Below are positions 16,710 to 26,146 of a DNA stretch of 64,000 nucleotides, one piece after another. The notes under the pieces are model-generated. The model worked only from the letters and a program-made list of their open reading frames with translations. It was not told the origin of the DNA and made no database searches. The number at the start of each line of letters is the position of its first letter. Position 1 is the stretch's first letter. The DNA is from Erysipelotrichaceae bacterium (GTDB lineage Bacteria > Bacillota_I > Bacilli_A > Erysipelotrichales > Erysipelotrichaceae): positions 1 to 64,000 of the forward strand of contig JAFYHT010000071.1 in NCBI GenBank assembly GCA_017539025.1, read 5' to 3'. The translations under genes and the position numbers were made by a program.

Positions 16710-17276
16710 ATGGAAAACTATACTCTTGAAATTGCAGGCTTGAAAAGAACACTGTCTTTTGTAAAGATCAACGACAGACTCGCATATGCCAGTTTCGTCG
16801 TCATCTCGGATACGAAGCTCGTGGAAGCTGTCGCACCGCTTCTTGCGGAAAGGATCAAAGACTGCGACGTCATCGTCACCGCCGAAGCCAAAGGCATTGC
16901 CCTGGCTTATGAAGTATCCAAACAACTGAAGCTGGAAAGATTTGTCGTCGCCAGAAAATCAGTCAAGAGCTATATGAAAGATCCGGTATCGGTATCCGTT
17001 CATTCCATCACGACCTTTGATGAACAAAGGCTCTATCTCGATGGAAGTGATATCCCTTATCTGAAAGACAAGAGAGTGTGCCTTCTGGATGACGTGGTAT
17101 CGACCGGCGAATCTTTAAACGCTTTGGAAGCACTTGTCACAAAAGCCGGAGGCATCATTCAGACAAGAGCTGCCATCCTGGCAGAAGGCGATGCGGCAGA
17201 CAGAGATGATCTGGTCTTCTTACAGAAACTGCCGCTATTTGCGATCAATGAAAACGACGAATACGAGGAGATATAG
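16710..17276 (+). CDS. Purine-type phosphoribosyltransferase (APRT-like)
   Basis: 188 residues. The PRPP-binding loop is VCLLDDVVSTGESLNALE, and VIVTAEAKGIALAYEVSKQL matches the second loop region of adenine/hypoxanthine-type transferases. It joins a purine base (adenine or a related base) to PRPP to make the nucleotide. It leads an operon with IMP cyclohydrolase and AICAR formyltransferase (gap of two bases), so it belongs to purine supply. Base specificity cannot be read directly; a regulatory PRPP-sensing role is less likely because there is no DNA-binding domain. Confidence 0.82.
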   Translation: MENYTLEIAGLKRTLSFVKINDRLAYASFVVISDTKLVEAVAPLLAERIKDCDVIVTAEAKGIALAYEVSKQLKLERFVVARKSVKSYMKDPVSVSVHSITTFDEQRLYLDGSDIPYLKDKRVCLLDDVVSTGESLNALEALVTKAGGIIQTRAAILAEGDAADRDDLVFLQKLPLFAINENDEYEEI

Positions 17277-17278
17277 TC

Positions 17279-17941
17279 ATGGATCTTTGTGAATACCTGA
17301 AAAACAATCAATATCCCGGAAGAGGGATCCTGATCGGAAGATATGGCGAAGAAGATGTCATCGCCTACTTCATCATGGGCCGTTCCGCCAACTCCAGGAA
17401 CCGCGTCTTCAAAAAGTCAGATGATATCCTCTACACCAAGGCCTATGATGAATCCAAAGTCAAAGATCCTTCTCTGATCATCTATAATGCGATCAGAGAA
17501 TACGATGACCAGATCATCGTCACCGACGGCGATCAGACCGATACGATCTATGAATTCCTGAAACAGGGGAAAGGCTTTGCGCAGGCTCTGGAAACCAGAG
17601 TATATGAACCGGATGCGCCAAACTATACACCGCGCATCTCAGCCCTGGTCTCAAAAGATAACTATACGATCTCCATCCTGAAGAAATATGAAGAGAAATG
17701 TCAGAGACTTTATTCCTACTACATCAAAAGGGATCATGTCGGACACTTCATCTCTACCTATGATCACGATGGAGATCCGCTTCCCGCTTTCTCTACAGAT
17801 CCTCTTCTCTGTGAGATCGATCTTCCGTTTGAAGAATACTCACAGAAGCTCTGGGAAAGCCTGAACGAAGAAAACAAGGTCTCTCTCTATGTCCGCTTTG
17901 GCAAGAAAGAAAGGATCTTCAACAAGAACGAAGGTGACTAG
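17279..17941 (+). CDS. purO: IMP cyclohydrolase, PurO-like family
   Basis: 220 residues. The N-terminus YPGRGILIGRYGEEDVIAYF followed by MGRSANSRNRVF is the signature of the PurO-type IMP cyclohydrolase family, unrelated to the MGS-like domain of bifunctional PurH. It closes FAICAR to IMP, the last step of purine synthesis. The next gene supplies the preceding step (AICAR formylation) and starts directly after its stop, so the pair replaces PurH. PurO was first described in archaea; bacterial homologues occur in some Firmicutes. Confidence 0.85.
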   Translation: MDLCEYLKNNQYPGRGILIGRYGEEDVIAYFIMGRSANSRNRVFKKSDDILYTKAYDESKVKDPSLIIYNAIREYDDQIIVTDGDQTDTIYEFLKQGKGFAQALETRVYEPDAPNYTPRISALVSKDNYTISILKKYEEKCQRLYSYYIKRDHVGHFISTYDHDGDPLPAFSTDPLLCEIDLPFEEYSQKLWESLNEENKVSLYVRFGKKERIFNKNEGD

Positions 17942-19120
17942 ATGAACCAGATCGAGCTTAAATACGGATGTAACCCCAATCAGAAACCATCCAGGATCTA
18001 TATGGCAGATGGAAGTGAGCTTCCGGTCACCGTCTTAAACGGCAGGCCCGGATACATCAATTTCCTGGATGCCTTAAACTCCTGGCAACTGGTCAAGGAA
18101 CTCAAAGAAGCATTAGGTATGCCTTGTGCAGCCAGCTTCAAACACGTCTCGCCAACCTCAGCCGCATTGGGACTGAAACTGTCAGACAGATTGAAAAGAT
18201 CCTGCTTTGTCGATGACATCGAAGGACTCGATGATTCTCCTCTTGCCTGTGCCTATGCCAGAGCCAGGGGAACAGACCGCATGTCTTCCTATGGAGACTT
18301 CATCGCTTTGTCCGACCGTTGCGATATAACTACCGCAAAACTCATCAAAAGAGAAGTATCGGATGGCGTCATCGCACCTTCCTATGATGAGGAAGCACTG
18401 GAATTATTGAAGAGTAAGAAAAAAGGAAACTACAACATCATTCAGATCGATGAAAACTATGAATGTGTACCGATCGAAACCAAGATGGTCTATGGGATCA
18501 CATTCGAACAGGGTCACAATTTTATGAAGATCTCAGACGATCTCTTCAATGATATCGTCACCCAAAACAAAGATCTTCCCGATGAAGCAAAACGCGATCT
18601 GATCGTTTCGCTGATCACACTCAAATACACGCAATCCAATTCCGTCTGTTACGCATATGACGGCCAGGCGATCGGTGTCGGAGCCGGCCAGCAGTCAAGG
18701 ATCCATTGTACGAGACTCTCAGGAAACAAGGCCGATACCTGGTTTCTCAGGATGCATGACAAGGTATTGAACCTTCCGTTCAGAAAAGAGCTTGGAAGAG
18801 CTGACAGAGACAACGTCATCGATGCCTATATCAACAGAAACGAAGAAGATGTCTGTGAAAACTGGGAAAAGTATTTCACATACAGACCTGATCCTCTGAC
18901 ACAATCCGAGATCAGAGAATATCTTGATTCATTATCCGGTGTATCGTTGGGATCCGATGCCTTCTTCCCGTTTGGCGACAACATTGAAAGAGCACATCGT
19001 TCCGGAGTCAGCTATGTCGCGCAACCCGGAGGATCGATCAGAGACGACAACGTAATAAAAACCTGTGATCAATACGACATGGTCATGTGTTTCACAGGTA
19101 TCCGTTTATTCCATCACTAG
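17942..19120 (+). CDS. AICAR formyltransferase, stand-alone (PurH C-terminal domain homologue)
   Basis: 392 residues. It has IELKYGCNPNQKPSRIY at the N-terminus and the catalytic Lys-His pair in AASFKHVSPTSAALG, both hallmarks of the PurH formyltransferase domain; VGAGQQSRIHCTRL and YVAQPGGSIRDD are conserved late motifs. The IMP cyclohydrolase domain normally fused to its N-terminus is absent. It transfers a formyl group from 10-formyltetrahydrofolate to AICAR. ATG follows the purO stop with no gap. A short GC-rich terminator comes right after the stop. Confidence 0.92.
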   Translation: MNQIELKYGCNPNQKPSRIYMADGSELPVTVLNGRPGYINFLDALNSWQLVKELKEALGMPCAASFKHVSPTSAALGLKLSDRLKRSCFVDDIEGLDDSPLACAYARARGTDRMSSYGDFIALSDRCDITTAKLIKREVSDGVIAPSYDEEALELLKSKKKGNYNIIQIDENYECVPIETKMVYGITFEQGHNFMKISDDLFNDIVTQNKDLPDEAKRDLIVSLITLKYTQSNSVCYAYDGQAIGVGAGQQSRIHCTRLSGNKADTWFLRMHDKVLNLPFRKELGRADRDNVIDAYINRNEEDVCENWEKYFTYRPDPLTQSEIREYLDSLSGVSLGSDAFFPFGDNIERAHRSGVSYVAQPGGSIRDDNVIKTCDQYDMVMCFTGIRLFHH

Positions 19121-19121
19121 A

Positions 19122-19146
19122 AAAGACGCAATGCGTCTTTTTTTAT
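19122..19146. terminator. Bidirectional terminator between the purine operon and the phosphatase gene
   Basis: AAAAGACGCA and TGCGTCTTTTTTT form an eight-to-nine pair palindrome with T-run on the plus strand; the minus gene ends at 19143, inside the T-run, with an AAAA tract giving T's on that strand too. Confidence 0.8.
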
Positions 19147-21566
19147 TTCTTCGTATATTTTAAGAATCTCAATGACAGCTCAGTGATGTCATCAAACTGT
19201 TCTGCTCCTTCATAGAAGGCATCCACATCTTCTTTGACATGGATACATATGGACTTGGCGTCTTCACCGAGATGTTCATTAAGACAGTTCTCCAGACGCT
19301 GATTGCCATAGAGCTTCTTTTCGACATCCGTTGCCTCGACAACACCATCGGTATATAAGAAGAGTTCATCACCTTCTTCAAGATAAAGTTCCTGCTGCTT
19401 ATAGGTGATGCCTTCCATTCCTCCCAGTATGAAACCGGCAGGAGAATCCAGGAATTCATATCTTTCGCCCTTGCGTTTCAAAAGAGGCTTATTGTGACCG
19501 GCATTGACGTATCTGAGTCTTCCATCACTCAGATTCAAAAAGCCCATCCAGGATGTCACAAACATGCCGGCATCATTGCCTTCACAAAGCTGATAATTCG
19601 TATTGGTAAAGATGTCCGCGACATCGACACCGCTTTCTGCCAGATTTTTGATGGTGGTCTTGGCCCTCATCATGAATAATGAAGCCGGGATACCTTTTCC
19701 GGAAACATCCGCCACCAGGAAGACCAGTGTATCATCATCGATCATGTAGAAGTCGTAGAAGTCTCCGCCGACCTGTCTTGCCGGATCCATCAGGGCATAG
19801 ATATCGAATTCATACCTGTCCGGATATGGCGGAAAGATCGAAGGAAGGGCTGATTCCTGTATCTCTTCAGCATACTTCAGTTCGGAATCGATCCTTTCAT
19901 TGGCCTCTTTGATCAGAGATTTCAGTTTGGAGACTGTAGAATTGATGCCTTCAGACAGCGAAACAAATTCTTTGTTTGATCTGACATCGACAACTGTATC
20001 CAGATCTCCCTTTGTGATCCTTGAAAGAGATTGATTGACGGAAATGATGTTGTTTAAAACACCGTTCTTCAACAGATCATAGATCGCTGCATACAGTAAT
20101 CCGAAGACGATCGTCTCCATGAAGACTGACAGATAGATCGAAAGACGCTTGGAGAAATCGGCCTCATCTGCAGGATAGACACCGACGATCCCATAGCCCT
20201 CAGAAACCGTATACATATAGTAGATCTTTTCGCCATTGAGACGGCCTTCATATACGACAAACTCCATCGACTCATCCGCAGAAGTCGTGATCCCGTAATC
20301 CGAGATCCTTCCGGTATAGCCGTCAGACTCGGAAACGATATATCCCGTCTCATCGACAACGATCAGTTTTCCCGTTTCTCCGATATGTCTGTTCAACGTC
20401 AGATCAGGCAAAGACTCCGCCAGCAGATCGTGATACTGATTGATGTCATAGGCGATCTCCAGGAAACCGTCATTCATCCTGATGCCCGCATATTTCTTGT
20501 TTTCAAAGACATTCAAAGCATTGCTTCTTAAACCCTGTATCACGAGCTGTTCGCCATTTAAAAGCCTCAGGAATTCTCTGGTATAGGCATTTTCTTTCAT
20601 ATCGTAGCCGATATAGGATGTATTGGTAGAATCGGTGATGATGCCGAATTGATCGATCAGGTTGATCTCGGAAACGTTGTGTACCGTTGAGATCCAATCC
20701 AGTTCATACTCTTCATCATCAGCGATCTCGGTCCTGATGTTTCGGATATCTCTGATGATATATCTGTCAGCTTCCTGCACGACATCGTTGACCGCATCGC
20801 CGATATTGATCGCCAGCATCGTTTTGATGTCTTCATCTGCGACCGAATTATGTAGAAACAGATTGAACGACAAAGTGATCAGAAAACCTGCCAGCATCAT
20901 CACGATCAGCCACTTCTGGACCTGTTCGGAAATACTGGAAGTCCTGCTTCTGATCGTCTCCTTGTCCGTTTCCTCAAACGATCTGATCAGAAAGACTGCG
21001 ACTGCGACCGTCAGCGAATTGATCAGGACCATCGGGATCGTACATGCTTCGACAAAAGTAAAAGCCATGCGGATATCGTTTCTGTTGGTCAGAAAGATCA
21101 TCGACATATGTATGATCTCGATCACTGCAGTAAAGATGAAAGCCTGTGAGAAATCGACCATCTGGTCATCAAAGAGTTTATTTCTGATCCCGGTTCCGAT
21201 CAGGCCGGCCAGAAAAGTCGAGATCGTACAGGCAAGTCTGGTATACATGCCGCCACCCCAGAGAACACAGAACCAGCGTTCGATGGCAGCGATCGTTCCT
21301 GCGATCAGACCGGCAGGTCCGCCGAAGATCAGAGCCGCACAAAGCACTGCCCCGTCTCTGACATTGATGATCGTTTCACCATGATAATCGACACCGAATT
21401 CCGTCGCAACGACGGCGATGCATGCGAAAACAAGACCCGCAAAGATCTGTTTGTAGATCCGTTTTACATCTTTGTATTTCTTTGAATTGAATAAAAAATA
21501 AAGGACGATGCTTGCCAGCACCGGAATGACGCCGATCTCAAAAAGCTGAAAACTCACAGTCTCCAT
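19143..21566 (-). CDS. Membrane sensor PP2C phosphatase (LytS-like 5TM, extracytoplasmic sensor, HAMP, SpoIIE domain)
   Basis: 807 residues. The first 200 hold five to six membrane segments of the LytS/YhcK 5TM type (NVRDGAVLCAALIFGGPAG). A further membrane pair brackets an extracytoplasmic sensor of about 230 residues (around 235-465), Cache-like in appearance. A HAMP-like region (KGDLDTVVDVRSNKEF) and short coiled coil lead to a C-terminal SpoIIE/RsbU phosphatase with metal aspartates in QVGGDFYDFYMIDD, VADVSGKGIPASLFM and YTDGVVEATD. It would dephosphorylate an anti-sigma-factor antagonist in response to an outside signal. No such partner is encoded beside it. Confidence 0.88.
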   Translation of the reverse strand: METVSFQLFEIGVIPVLASIVLYFLFNSKKYKDVKRIYKQIFAGLVFACIAVVATEFGVDYHGETIINVRDGAVLCAALIFGGPAGLIAGTIAAIERWFCVLWGGGMYTRLACTISTFLAGLIGTGIRNKLFDDQMVDFSQAFIFTAVIEIIHMSMIFLTNRNDIRMAFTFVEACTIPMVLINSLTVAVAVFLIRSFEETDKETIRSRTSSISEQVQKWLIVMMLAGFLITLSFNLFLHNSVADEDIKTMLAINIGDAVNDVVQEADRYIIRDIRNIRTEIADDEEYELDWISTVHNVSEINLIDQFGIITDSTNTSYIGYDMKENAYTREFLRLLNGEQLVIQGLRSNALNVFENKKYAGIRMNDGFLEIAYDINQYHDLLAESLPDLTLNRHIGETGKLIVVDETGYIVSESDGYTGRISDYGITTSADESMEFVVYEGRLNGEKIYYMYTVSEGYGIVGVYPADEADFSKRLSIYLSVFMETIVFGLLYAAIYDLLKNGVLNNIISVNQSLSRITKGDLDTVVDVRSNKEFVSLSEGINSTVSKLKSLIKEANERIDSELKYAEEIQESALPSIFPPYPDRYEFDIYALMDPARQVGGDFYDFYMIDDDTLVFLVADVSGKGIPASLFMMRAKTTIKNLAESGVDVADIFTNTNYQLCEGNDAGMFVTSWMGFLNLSDGRLRYVNAGHNKPLLKRKGERYEFLDSPAGFILGGMEGITYKQQELYLEEGDELFLYTDGVVEATDVEKKLYGNQRLENCLNEHLGEDAKSICIHVKEDVDAFYEGAEQFDDITELSLRFLKYTKK

Positions 21567-21642
21567 AACATTATTTTACAACCGGAAATGCCTGTTTTCC
21601 TAAGATGTGGTAAAGTAAAATCAGAGAATGGAGAAATATCAT

Positions 21643-22464
21643 ATGAGCGAAATATACATCAAATGCAAAGAAGCAGCTGATTTTATCGCGTCAAAACTCG
21701 ACGCAAGTGATGCGATTGGCCTAGTATTGGGATCAGGTTTGGGAGAACTTGGCAACGAGATCGAAGATCCGATCATCGTCGACTATGCCGACATCCCCAA
21801 CTTCCCGAAGACGACAGTACCCGGACATAAAGGCAGACTGATCTGCGGAAAACTCAATGGCGCAAAGGTCTTATGCATGCAGGGAAGATTCCACTTCTAT
21901 GAGGGTCATGACATGAAAACAGTCGCCATGCCGACAAGGGTCATGAAGCTGCTGGGAGTCAAGGCACTGATATTGACCAATGCCGCCGGCGGATGCAACA
22001 AAACATTCAAGCCCGGCACACTGATGTTTATCGACGATTTCATCAACTACATGGGCGATAACCCATTATACGGACCAAACGCCGATGAATTCGGACCGAG
22101 ATTCCCTGACATGACCAAAGCCATCGATCCGGAATACAACGCATTAGGAAAGAAAGTGGCGGAAGAACTTGGAATTGAAGTGAGAAGCGGTGTCTACATG
22201 GGATTTCGAGGACCGAACTTTGAAACTCCGGCAGAGATCAGATTTGCGCAAAGCATCGGAGCCGATGCCGTAGGCATGTCTACCGTTCCTGAAATACTGG
22301 CTGCCAGACATTGCGGATTAAGAGTCATCGGCATCTCCTGCATCACCAATATGGCTGCCGGAATGACCGGTGCAGAACTGACTCATGAAGAAGTTCAGGA
22401 AACTGCCGACATGGTCAAGGAACAGTTCAAGACTTTGATCAGGGAAATCGTTTCAAGGATGTAA
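21643..22464 (+). CDS. punA: Purine nucleoside phosphorylase (trimeric type)
   Basis: 273 residues from ATG at 21643, chosen because GGAG sits eight bases before it; the upstream ATG at 21628 overlaps that site. It splits purine nucleosides with phosphate. Motifs GLVLGSGLGELG, VPGHKGRLICG, MQGRFHFYEGHDM, LTNAAGGCN and GPNFETPAEIRF are those of the PNP family acting on guanosine/inosine. Alone between two terminators, divergent from the sensor phosphatase; it complements the purine salvage genes (APRT-like, xpt) elsewhere in the window. Confidence 0.94.
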   Translation: MSEIYIKCKEAADFIASKLDASDAIGLVLGSGLGELGNEIEDPIIVDYADIPNFPKTTVPGHKGRLICGKLNGAKVLCMQGRFHFYEGHDMKTVAMPTRVMKLLGVKALILTNAAGGCNKTFKPGTLMFIDDFINYMGDNPLYGPNADEFGPRFPDMTKAIDPEYNALGKKVAEELGIEVRSGVYMGFRGPNFETPAEIRFAQSIGADAVGMSTVPEILAARHCGLRVIGISCITNMAAGMTGAELTHEEVQETADMVKEQFKTLIREIVSRM

Positions 22465-22496
22465 GAAGTTCTTTGTAAGCAACTGCACAAAAAGAC

Positions 22497-22524
22497 AAAA
22501 CCCTATTGAGCACCAATAGGGTTT
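22497..22524. terminator. Bidirectional terminator between punA and the KAP NTPase
   Basis: AAAACCCTATTG and CAATAGGGTTTT form a perfect 12-pair stem with a four-base loop and A/T tails on both sides. Confidence 0.9.
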
Positions 22525-22555
22525 TCATATGGTTTGTGTTTATTAAGAGTGAAAA

Positions 22556-23647
22556 TCAGGACTCTTTTGAATAATCCTCCAGTTCTTTCATAAATGATTC
22601 TTTATCAAAAGCACCAGTCACGATCCATTCTCTGATGGAAGGAAAGAGCCTTTCCTTGGAGAACTGCGGATACAGCTTGCGCACATCTTCATCACTGAAT
22701 TCATAAACGAGCTGTCCGTCTTTATAGATACCGTTGTTATGGCAGAAATGATAAGGGATGTATGAACTTAAAAACTCACGCTTGTTTTCAATGCCGCACT
22801 CACTCAGATGATGATAGATCCTGAAGAAACTCTGTAAGGATATGATCAATGTGAGAAGGTTGCGCGATTTCTCATATGTGTGACCTTTCTTGGTTTCAAG
22901 AGGGGCACCATCAAAGACATCAAGGATCTCTTCTTCGTTTTCAATGAGAAATCGGCGGTACTCTTCAGAACGCCACTTTCTTTCCGTGATGATGTGATGA
23001 ACGATACTTCGATAATCCGGATGATGAAGGATGGTCTGGGAGATCGCCTTTTCTTTCAACAGATTGAAAGAAACGATGTCTTCCTTTCTGGTATCCATCA
23101 TATATCTCAGATTGCCAAGGATGATGGTGTTGAAATGACGGTTCTCACAACATTCGTTGATCGCGCCGATCAGTTCGACCATGTTCATCGGACAGCGTTC
23201 CATATCATCAAAGACCAGTATCGCTTTTCTTTTTCTGTGGGTGATGTGATCTTCGAACTCCGGTTCAATACTGATCAGATCCAGTATATTCATTGAAGCG
23301 ACGACATCCGCCGAATTGCCGATGACCGGGCTTACCTTTTTGATCAGTGAATTGAGTATCGCAAAAAAAGCGGGATTCTTCTTAACGACCTCTGATCTTT
23401 CACTGAGTGCGTTGGTGAAAGGATAACAGACCGACAGCCATTTCTGACGTATGTTGTTCTGCAAAGAGACGATATCTCTGACACCGAAAAGCGAAACTCT
23501 GACGATGGCATAATCCGGACCCAAAGCATCAGGAAGATCGTGTTCGATCATGTATGTCTTTCCCGATCCCCACTCGCACGTCAGAAGAAGTGCACCGATC
23601 GGATCAGATTCTTTACAATAGTGAACAAGTTCATCAAGTGTGTTCAT
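22556..23647 (-). CDS. KAP-family P-loop NTPase
   Basis: About 363 residues from the ATG at 23647 (GGGGGT eight bases upstream); an ATG at 23662 is the alternative. Walker A is CEWGSGKTYMI (about 24-34) and Walker B is ILVFDDMERC, followed by a segment LGNLRYMMD typical of STAND/KAP ATPases. KAP proteins usually carry membrane helices inserted in the P-loop domain and include phage-exclusion factors such as PifA; I see no strong membrane segment here, so it looks like a soluble version. No partner effector is adjacent apart from a broken small gene. Function unknown; defence is one possibility. Confidence 0.75.
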   Translation of the reverse strand: MNTLDELVHYCKESDPIGALLLTCEWGSGKTYMIEHDLPDALGPDYAIVRVSLFGVRDIVSLQNNIRQKWLSVCYPFTNALSERSEVVKKNPAFFAILNSLIKKVSPVIGNSADVVASMNILDLISIEPEFEDHITHRKRKAILVFDDMERCPMNMVELIGAINECCENRHFNTIILGNLRYMMDTRKEDIVSFNLLKEKAISQTILHHPDYRSIVHHIITERKWRSEEYRRFLIENEEEILDVFDGAPLETKKGHTYEKSRNLLTLIISLQSFFRIYHHLSECGIENKREFLSSYIPYHFCHNNGIYKDGQLVYEFSDEDVRKLYPQFSKERLFPSIREWIVTGAFDKESFMKELEDYSKES

Positions 23648-23691
23648 ACTCAATACCCCCATCTGAGAACAGCCAATCAGAATACCGGATC

Positions 23692-23823
23692 TTATTCAAC
23701 ACCTGCTAAAGGCAAACGGTACTGTTTTGTTCCCTGGCCTTCTTCGTTCGCATATGTATAACGAGGAAAAACGCTGAATATCAGCAACGCAACAAGAATG
23801 ATCTATAACGGTTTCTCTTTCAT
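23692..23823 (-). pseudogene. Small secreted-peptide gene interrupted by an in-frame amber codon
   Basis: From an ATG at 23823, with GGGGG six bases upstream, the frame reads MKEKPL, then TAG, then IILVALLIFSVFPRYTYA, NEEGQGTKQY, RLPLAGVE and TAA. Without the TAG it would be a 43-44 residue peptide with a good Sec signal (basic start, hydrophobic core, cleavage after TYA) and an 18-residue secreted part. It is either a decayed gene, a sequencing substitution, or amber read-through. It ends 45 bases before the KAP NTPase start, on the same strand. The remaining stretch to 24020 is AT-rich and shows no other gene. Confidence 0.5.
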
Positions 23824-24020
23824 AAGCCCCCTATTCATCTGATCTTTACAGAATCAGAAATTATTGGAATTTATCGCTTCTATATGTATATATTTTATGA
23901 TAAAACCATTCCTGTATTTTATACAAGAAAGCAAAAGTTCTATATCGGCGATTCTATCCGGCAAAAGAGAAACCAGAGGTATTGTTTCGTCACAAAAGAC
24001 TCCCTGAGGAGTCTCGCATT

Positions 24021-25484
24021 TTATATATTCTCTTTTCTTTTGATATCCTTGAATAACCTGAAAATGGATTCAAAGACGACCATGATCTCCAGTCTTCCTA
24101 AGAACATGCCGATGATAGCTGTCCATAGGATCACCGGACTGGCGCTGTAGGATGTGATCCCAAGAGACAAACCGACTGTTGAGATCGCCGATGCGAATTC
24201 AAACATGGAATCCTGAAGCGAATATCCATACAGAGTAAATATCAGAGAACCGATAAAAAACAGGATGAGATAAAACAGGATGTAGCTTGTTAAAGAAGAT
24301 ATCTCCGAATCAGGCAGTTCCTGTCTCTTTCCGATCCTTTCGATATAATGCGTCTTGATCATATGCCTGTTGGATACGGTGTCTTTCAAAGAATAAAAGA
24401 TCCCCTTTAATGCGACGATGACACGGTACTGTTTGATTCCTCCACCGGTAGATTCCAGATTTCCTCCAAACAGCATGAGCAGTATCATGAAAGTTACAAA
24501 ACCGCTCGGAAGAAGAGACATGTCCTTGACTGAAATGAAACCGGTCGTCGTAATGCTGGTCACAAACTGGAACAGAGAAATGCGGATCGCTTCCGGAAGG
24601 CTGTCCGTATAATGGAAACGCAGCAGATTCAGAGTCATCAGCGGAAAAACGGAAATGAAAACGATGAGAAAGAACTTCGTTTCGCAATGATGCCAGAGAT
24701 TTCTGAATTTTCTTTTTACTATACTCAGATGCAGCAGGAAATTCGTCTGTCCCAGAAGCATCAGAAGTATCGTTACGATCTCTATGCCAAGAGAATGATA
24801 GGCATAGATGCTTTCGTTGCGGACGGAGAAACCTCCGGTAGACAGAGCTGCGATCGATGTGTTCAGTGCATCAAACAGAGGCATTCCGAGCAGACTGTAG
24901 GCGATGATCCCAAACAGGATATATGCGGAATAGAAAGACAGGATCAGCCTGGCGGACTTAGCAAGATTTGGCATCAGTCTGTCGTTGTGTCCTTCGGCAT
25001 TGTACAGGTTCAGACCATATTTATCGGAAAAAGCACAAGTCAGGATAAGAACCAGGCCGATACCGCCGACAAAGAGCGTGATGCTTCTGAAAAGCAGGAA
25101 TACGTGCGGCGTATTCTCGACATCGACAACGGAAAGACCCGTCGTTGAGAAACCGCTTGTCATCTCAAAAGCAGCCTGCGAAAAATTGTAGTCTCCCTTA
25201 AGCATCCATGGAATCGTGCTGATCAGGATGGCACTAAGCCAGACCAGTACGACCAGTACAGCATCATAATGTCTTTCCAATCGGATGATCTGAGTTTTTC
25301 TCAAGAGATAATGAACCAGGCTTCCCAGCAGCATGGCACAGCATCCGGGTATCAGAAAACACGGCGCATAAGCAAGCTCGTCACGATAAAAAGGCAGGAT
25401 CGCCAGCGGCAGAAGCTGTATGAATCCTGTAAGAATGAAAAAGATGCTCAGATAGAAGATAACGAGACGATAATTCCTGTTCAT
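24021..25484 (-). CDS. trkH: Potassium uptake membrane subunit, TrkH/KtrB family
   Basis: 487 residues with about ten to eleven hydrophobic segments arranged as the four membrane-pore-membrane repeats of Trk/Ktr/HKT channels. Filter-like segments include TSGFSTTGLSVVD, ALSTGGFSVRNE, TSITTTGFISVKD and ISTVGLSLGITS, each with the conserved glycine. It conducts K+ into the cell, gated by the soluble RCK proteins encoded just upstream. Its ATG overlaps the stop of the second TrkA-like gene by one base, so all three genes are one operon. Confidence 0.92.
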   Translation of the reverse strand: MNRNYRLVIFYLSIFFILTGFIQLLPLAILPFYRDELAYAPCFLIPGCCAMLLGSLVHYLLRKTQIIRLERHYDAVLVVLVWLSAILISTIPWMLKGDYNFSQAAFEMTSGFSTTGLSVVDVENTPHVFLLFRSITLFVGGIGLVLILTCAFSDKYGLNLYNAEGHNDRLMPNLAKSARLILSFYSAYILFGIIAYSLLGMPLFDALNTSIAALSTGGFSVRNESIYAYHSLGIEIVTILLMLLGQTNFLLHLSIVKRKFRNLWHHCETKFFLIVFISVFPLMTLNLLRFHYTDSLPEAIRISLFQFVTSITTTGFISVKDMSLLPSGFVTFMILLMLFGGNLESTGGGIKQYRVIVALKGIFYSLKDTVSNRHMIKTHYIERIGKRQELPDSEISSLTSYILFYLILFFIGSLIFTLYGYSLQDSMFEFASAISTVGLSLGITSYSASPVILWTAIIGMFLGRLEIMVVFESIFRLFKDIKRKENI

Positions 25485-26146
25485 TATTTCTTCCTTTGAA
25501 ATACCTTAAGAACGGCTTCCCTGTTTTCTTCGTTGGTTACCAGCAGTACCTTATCATCCGGCATCAGCTGCGTATTGCCGTTTGGAATGATGGATTTCTG
25601 TCCGCGGATGATGACGCTGATACTGCCGATATCAGAAATACCGATGTCCTTCAGGTACATTCCTTCAACACGAAGCTTGTCTGTGATCTTGAGCTCGATA
25701 ATGATGATCTTCTCATCTTCAAGGCTGAGCGAATTGATCAGGTTTTCTATGGATGCGGCATTTCTGATCTGTTCGCCAAGGATATAGGTTGAGCTGAGAA
25801 CACTGTCGATCCCCAGTTCTTTGAACACGTCAACGTTTTTCGGATTGGTCACCGTTGAAATGCAGCGTTTCACGTTCAAAAGTTTTTTTGCGGTCTGACA
25901 GGCGACATAGTTTTCCATGTCGTTTTTTGACAGGGTGATAAACAGATCCGCGTTTTCCGCTCCCGCTTCTTTCAGATCGCTTTCTCTGGTTGCCTGACCG
26001 TACATGACAGGAATATCGTTATTCATGCTGAGATAGCGGCAGGCTTCCATGATGTTGTTGATGACGATCAGATCGTTGTATCTGTTGTGATATTTATGAA
26101 TGATATAATCCGCACTATGCATGCCGTTGGCAATTACGATCTTCAT
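25484..26146 (-). CDS. TrkA-type regulator (degenerate RCK-N plus RCK-C)
   Basis: 220 residues: an RCK-N Rossmann domain (about 1-125) and an RCK-C domain (about 140-215, with LKDIGISDIGSISVIIRG and LMPDDKVLLVTNEE). The first nucleotide loop, normally GxGxxG, reads VIANGMHSADYII and lacks the glycines, so this half may not bind NAD(H) or ATP well. It overlaps the preceding gene by ATGA. With that gene it corresponds to the two halves of a full-length TrkA, minus one RCK-C. Confidence 0.88.
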   Translation of the reverse strand: MKIVIANGMHSADYIIHKYHNRYNDLIVINNIMEACRYLSMNNDIPVMYGQATRESDLKEAGAENADLFITLSKNDMENYVACQTAKKLLNVKRCISTVTNPKNVDVFKELGIDSVLSSTYILGEQIRNAASIENLINSLSLEDEKIIIIELKITDKLRVEGMYLKDIGISDIGSISVIIRGQKSIIPNGNTQLMPDDKVLLVTNEENREAVLKVFQRKK

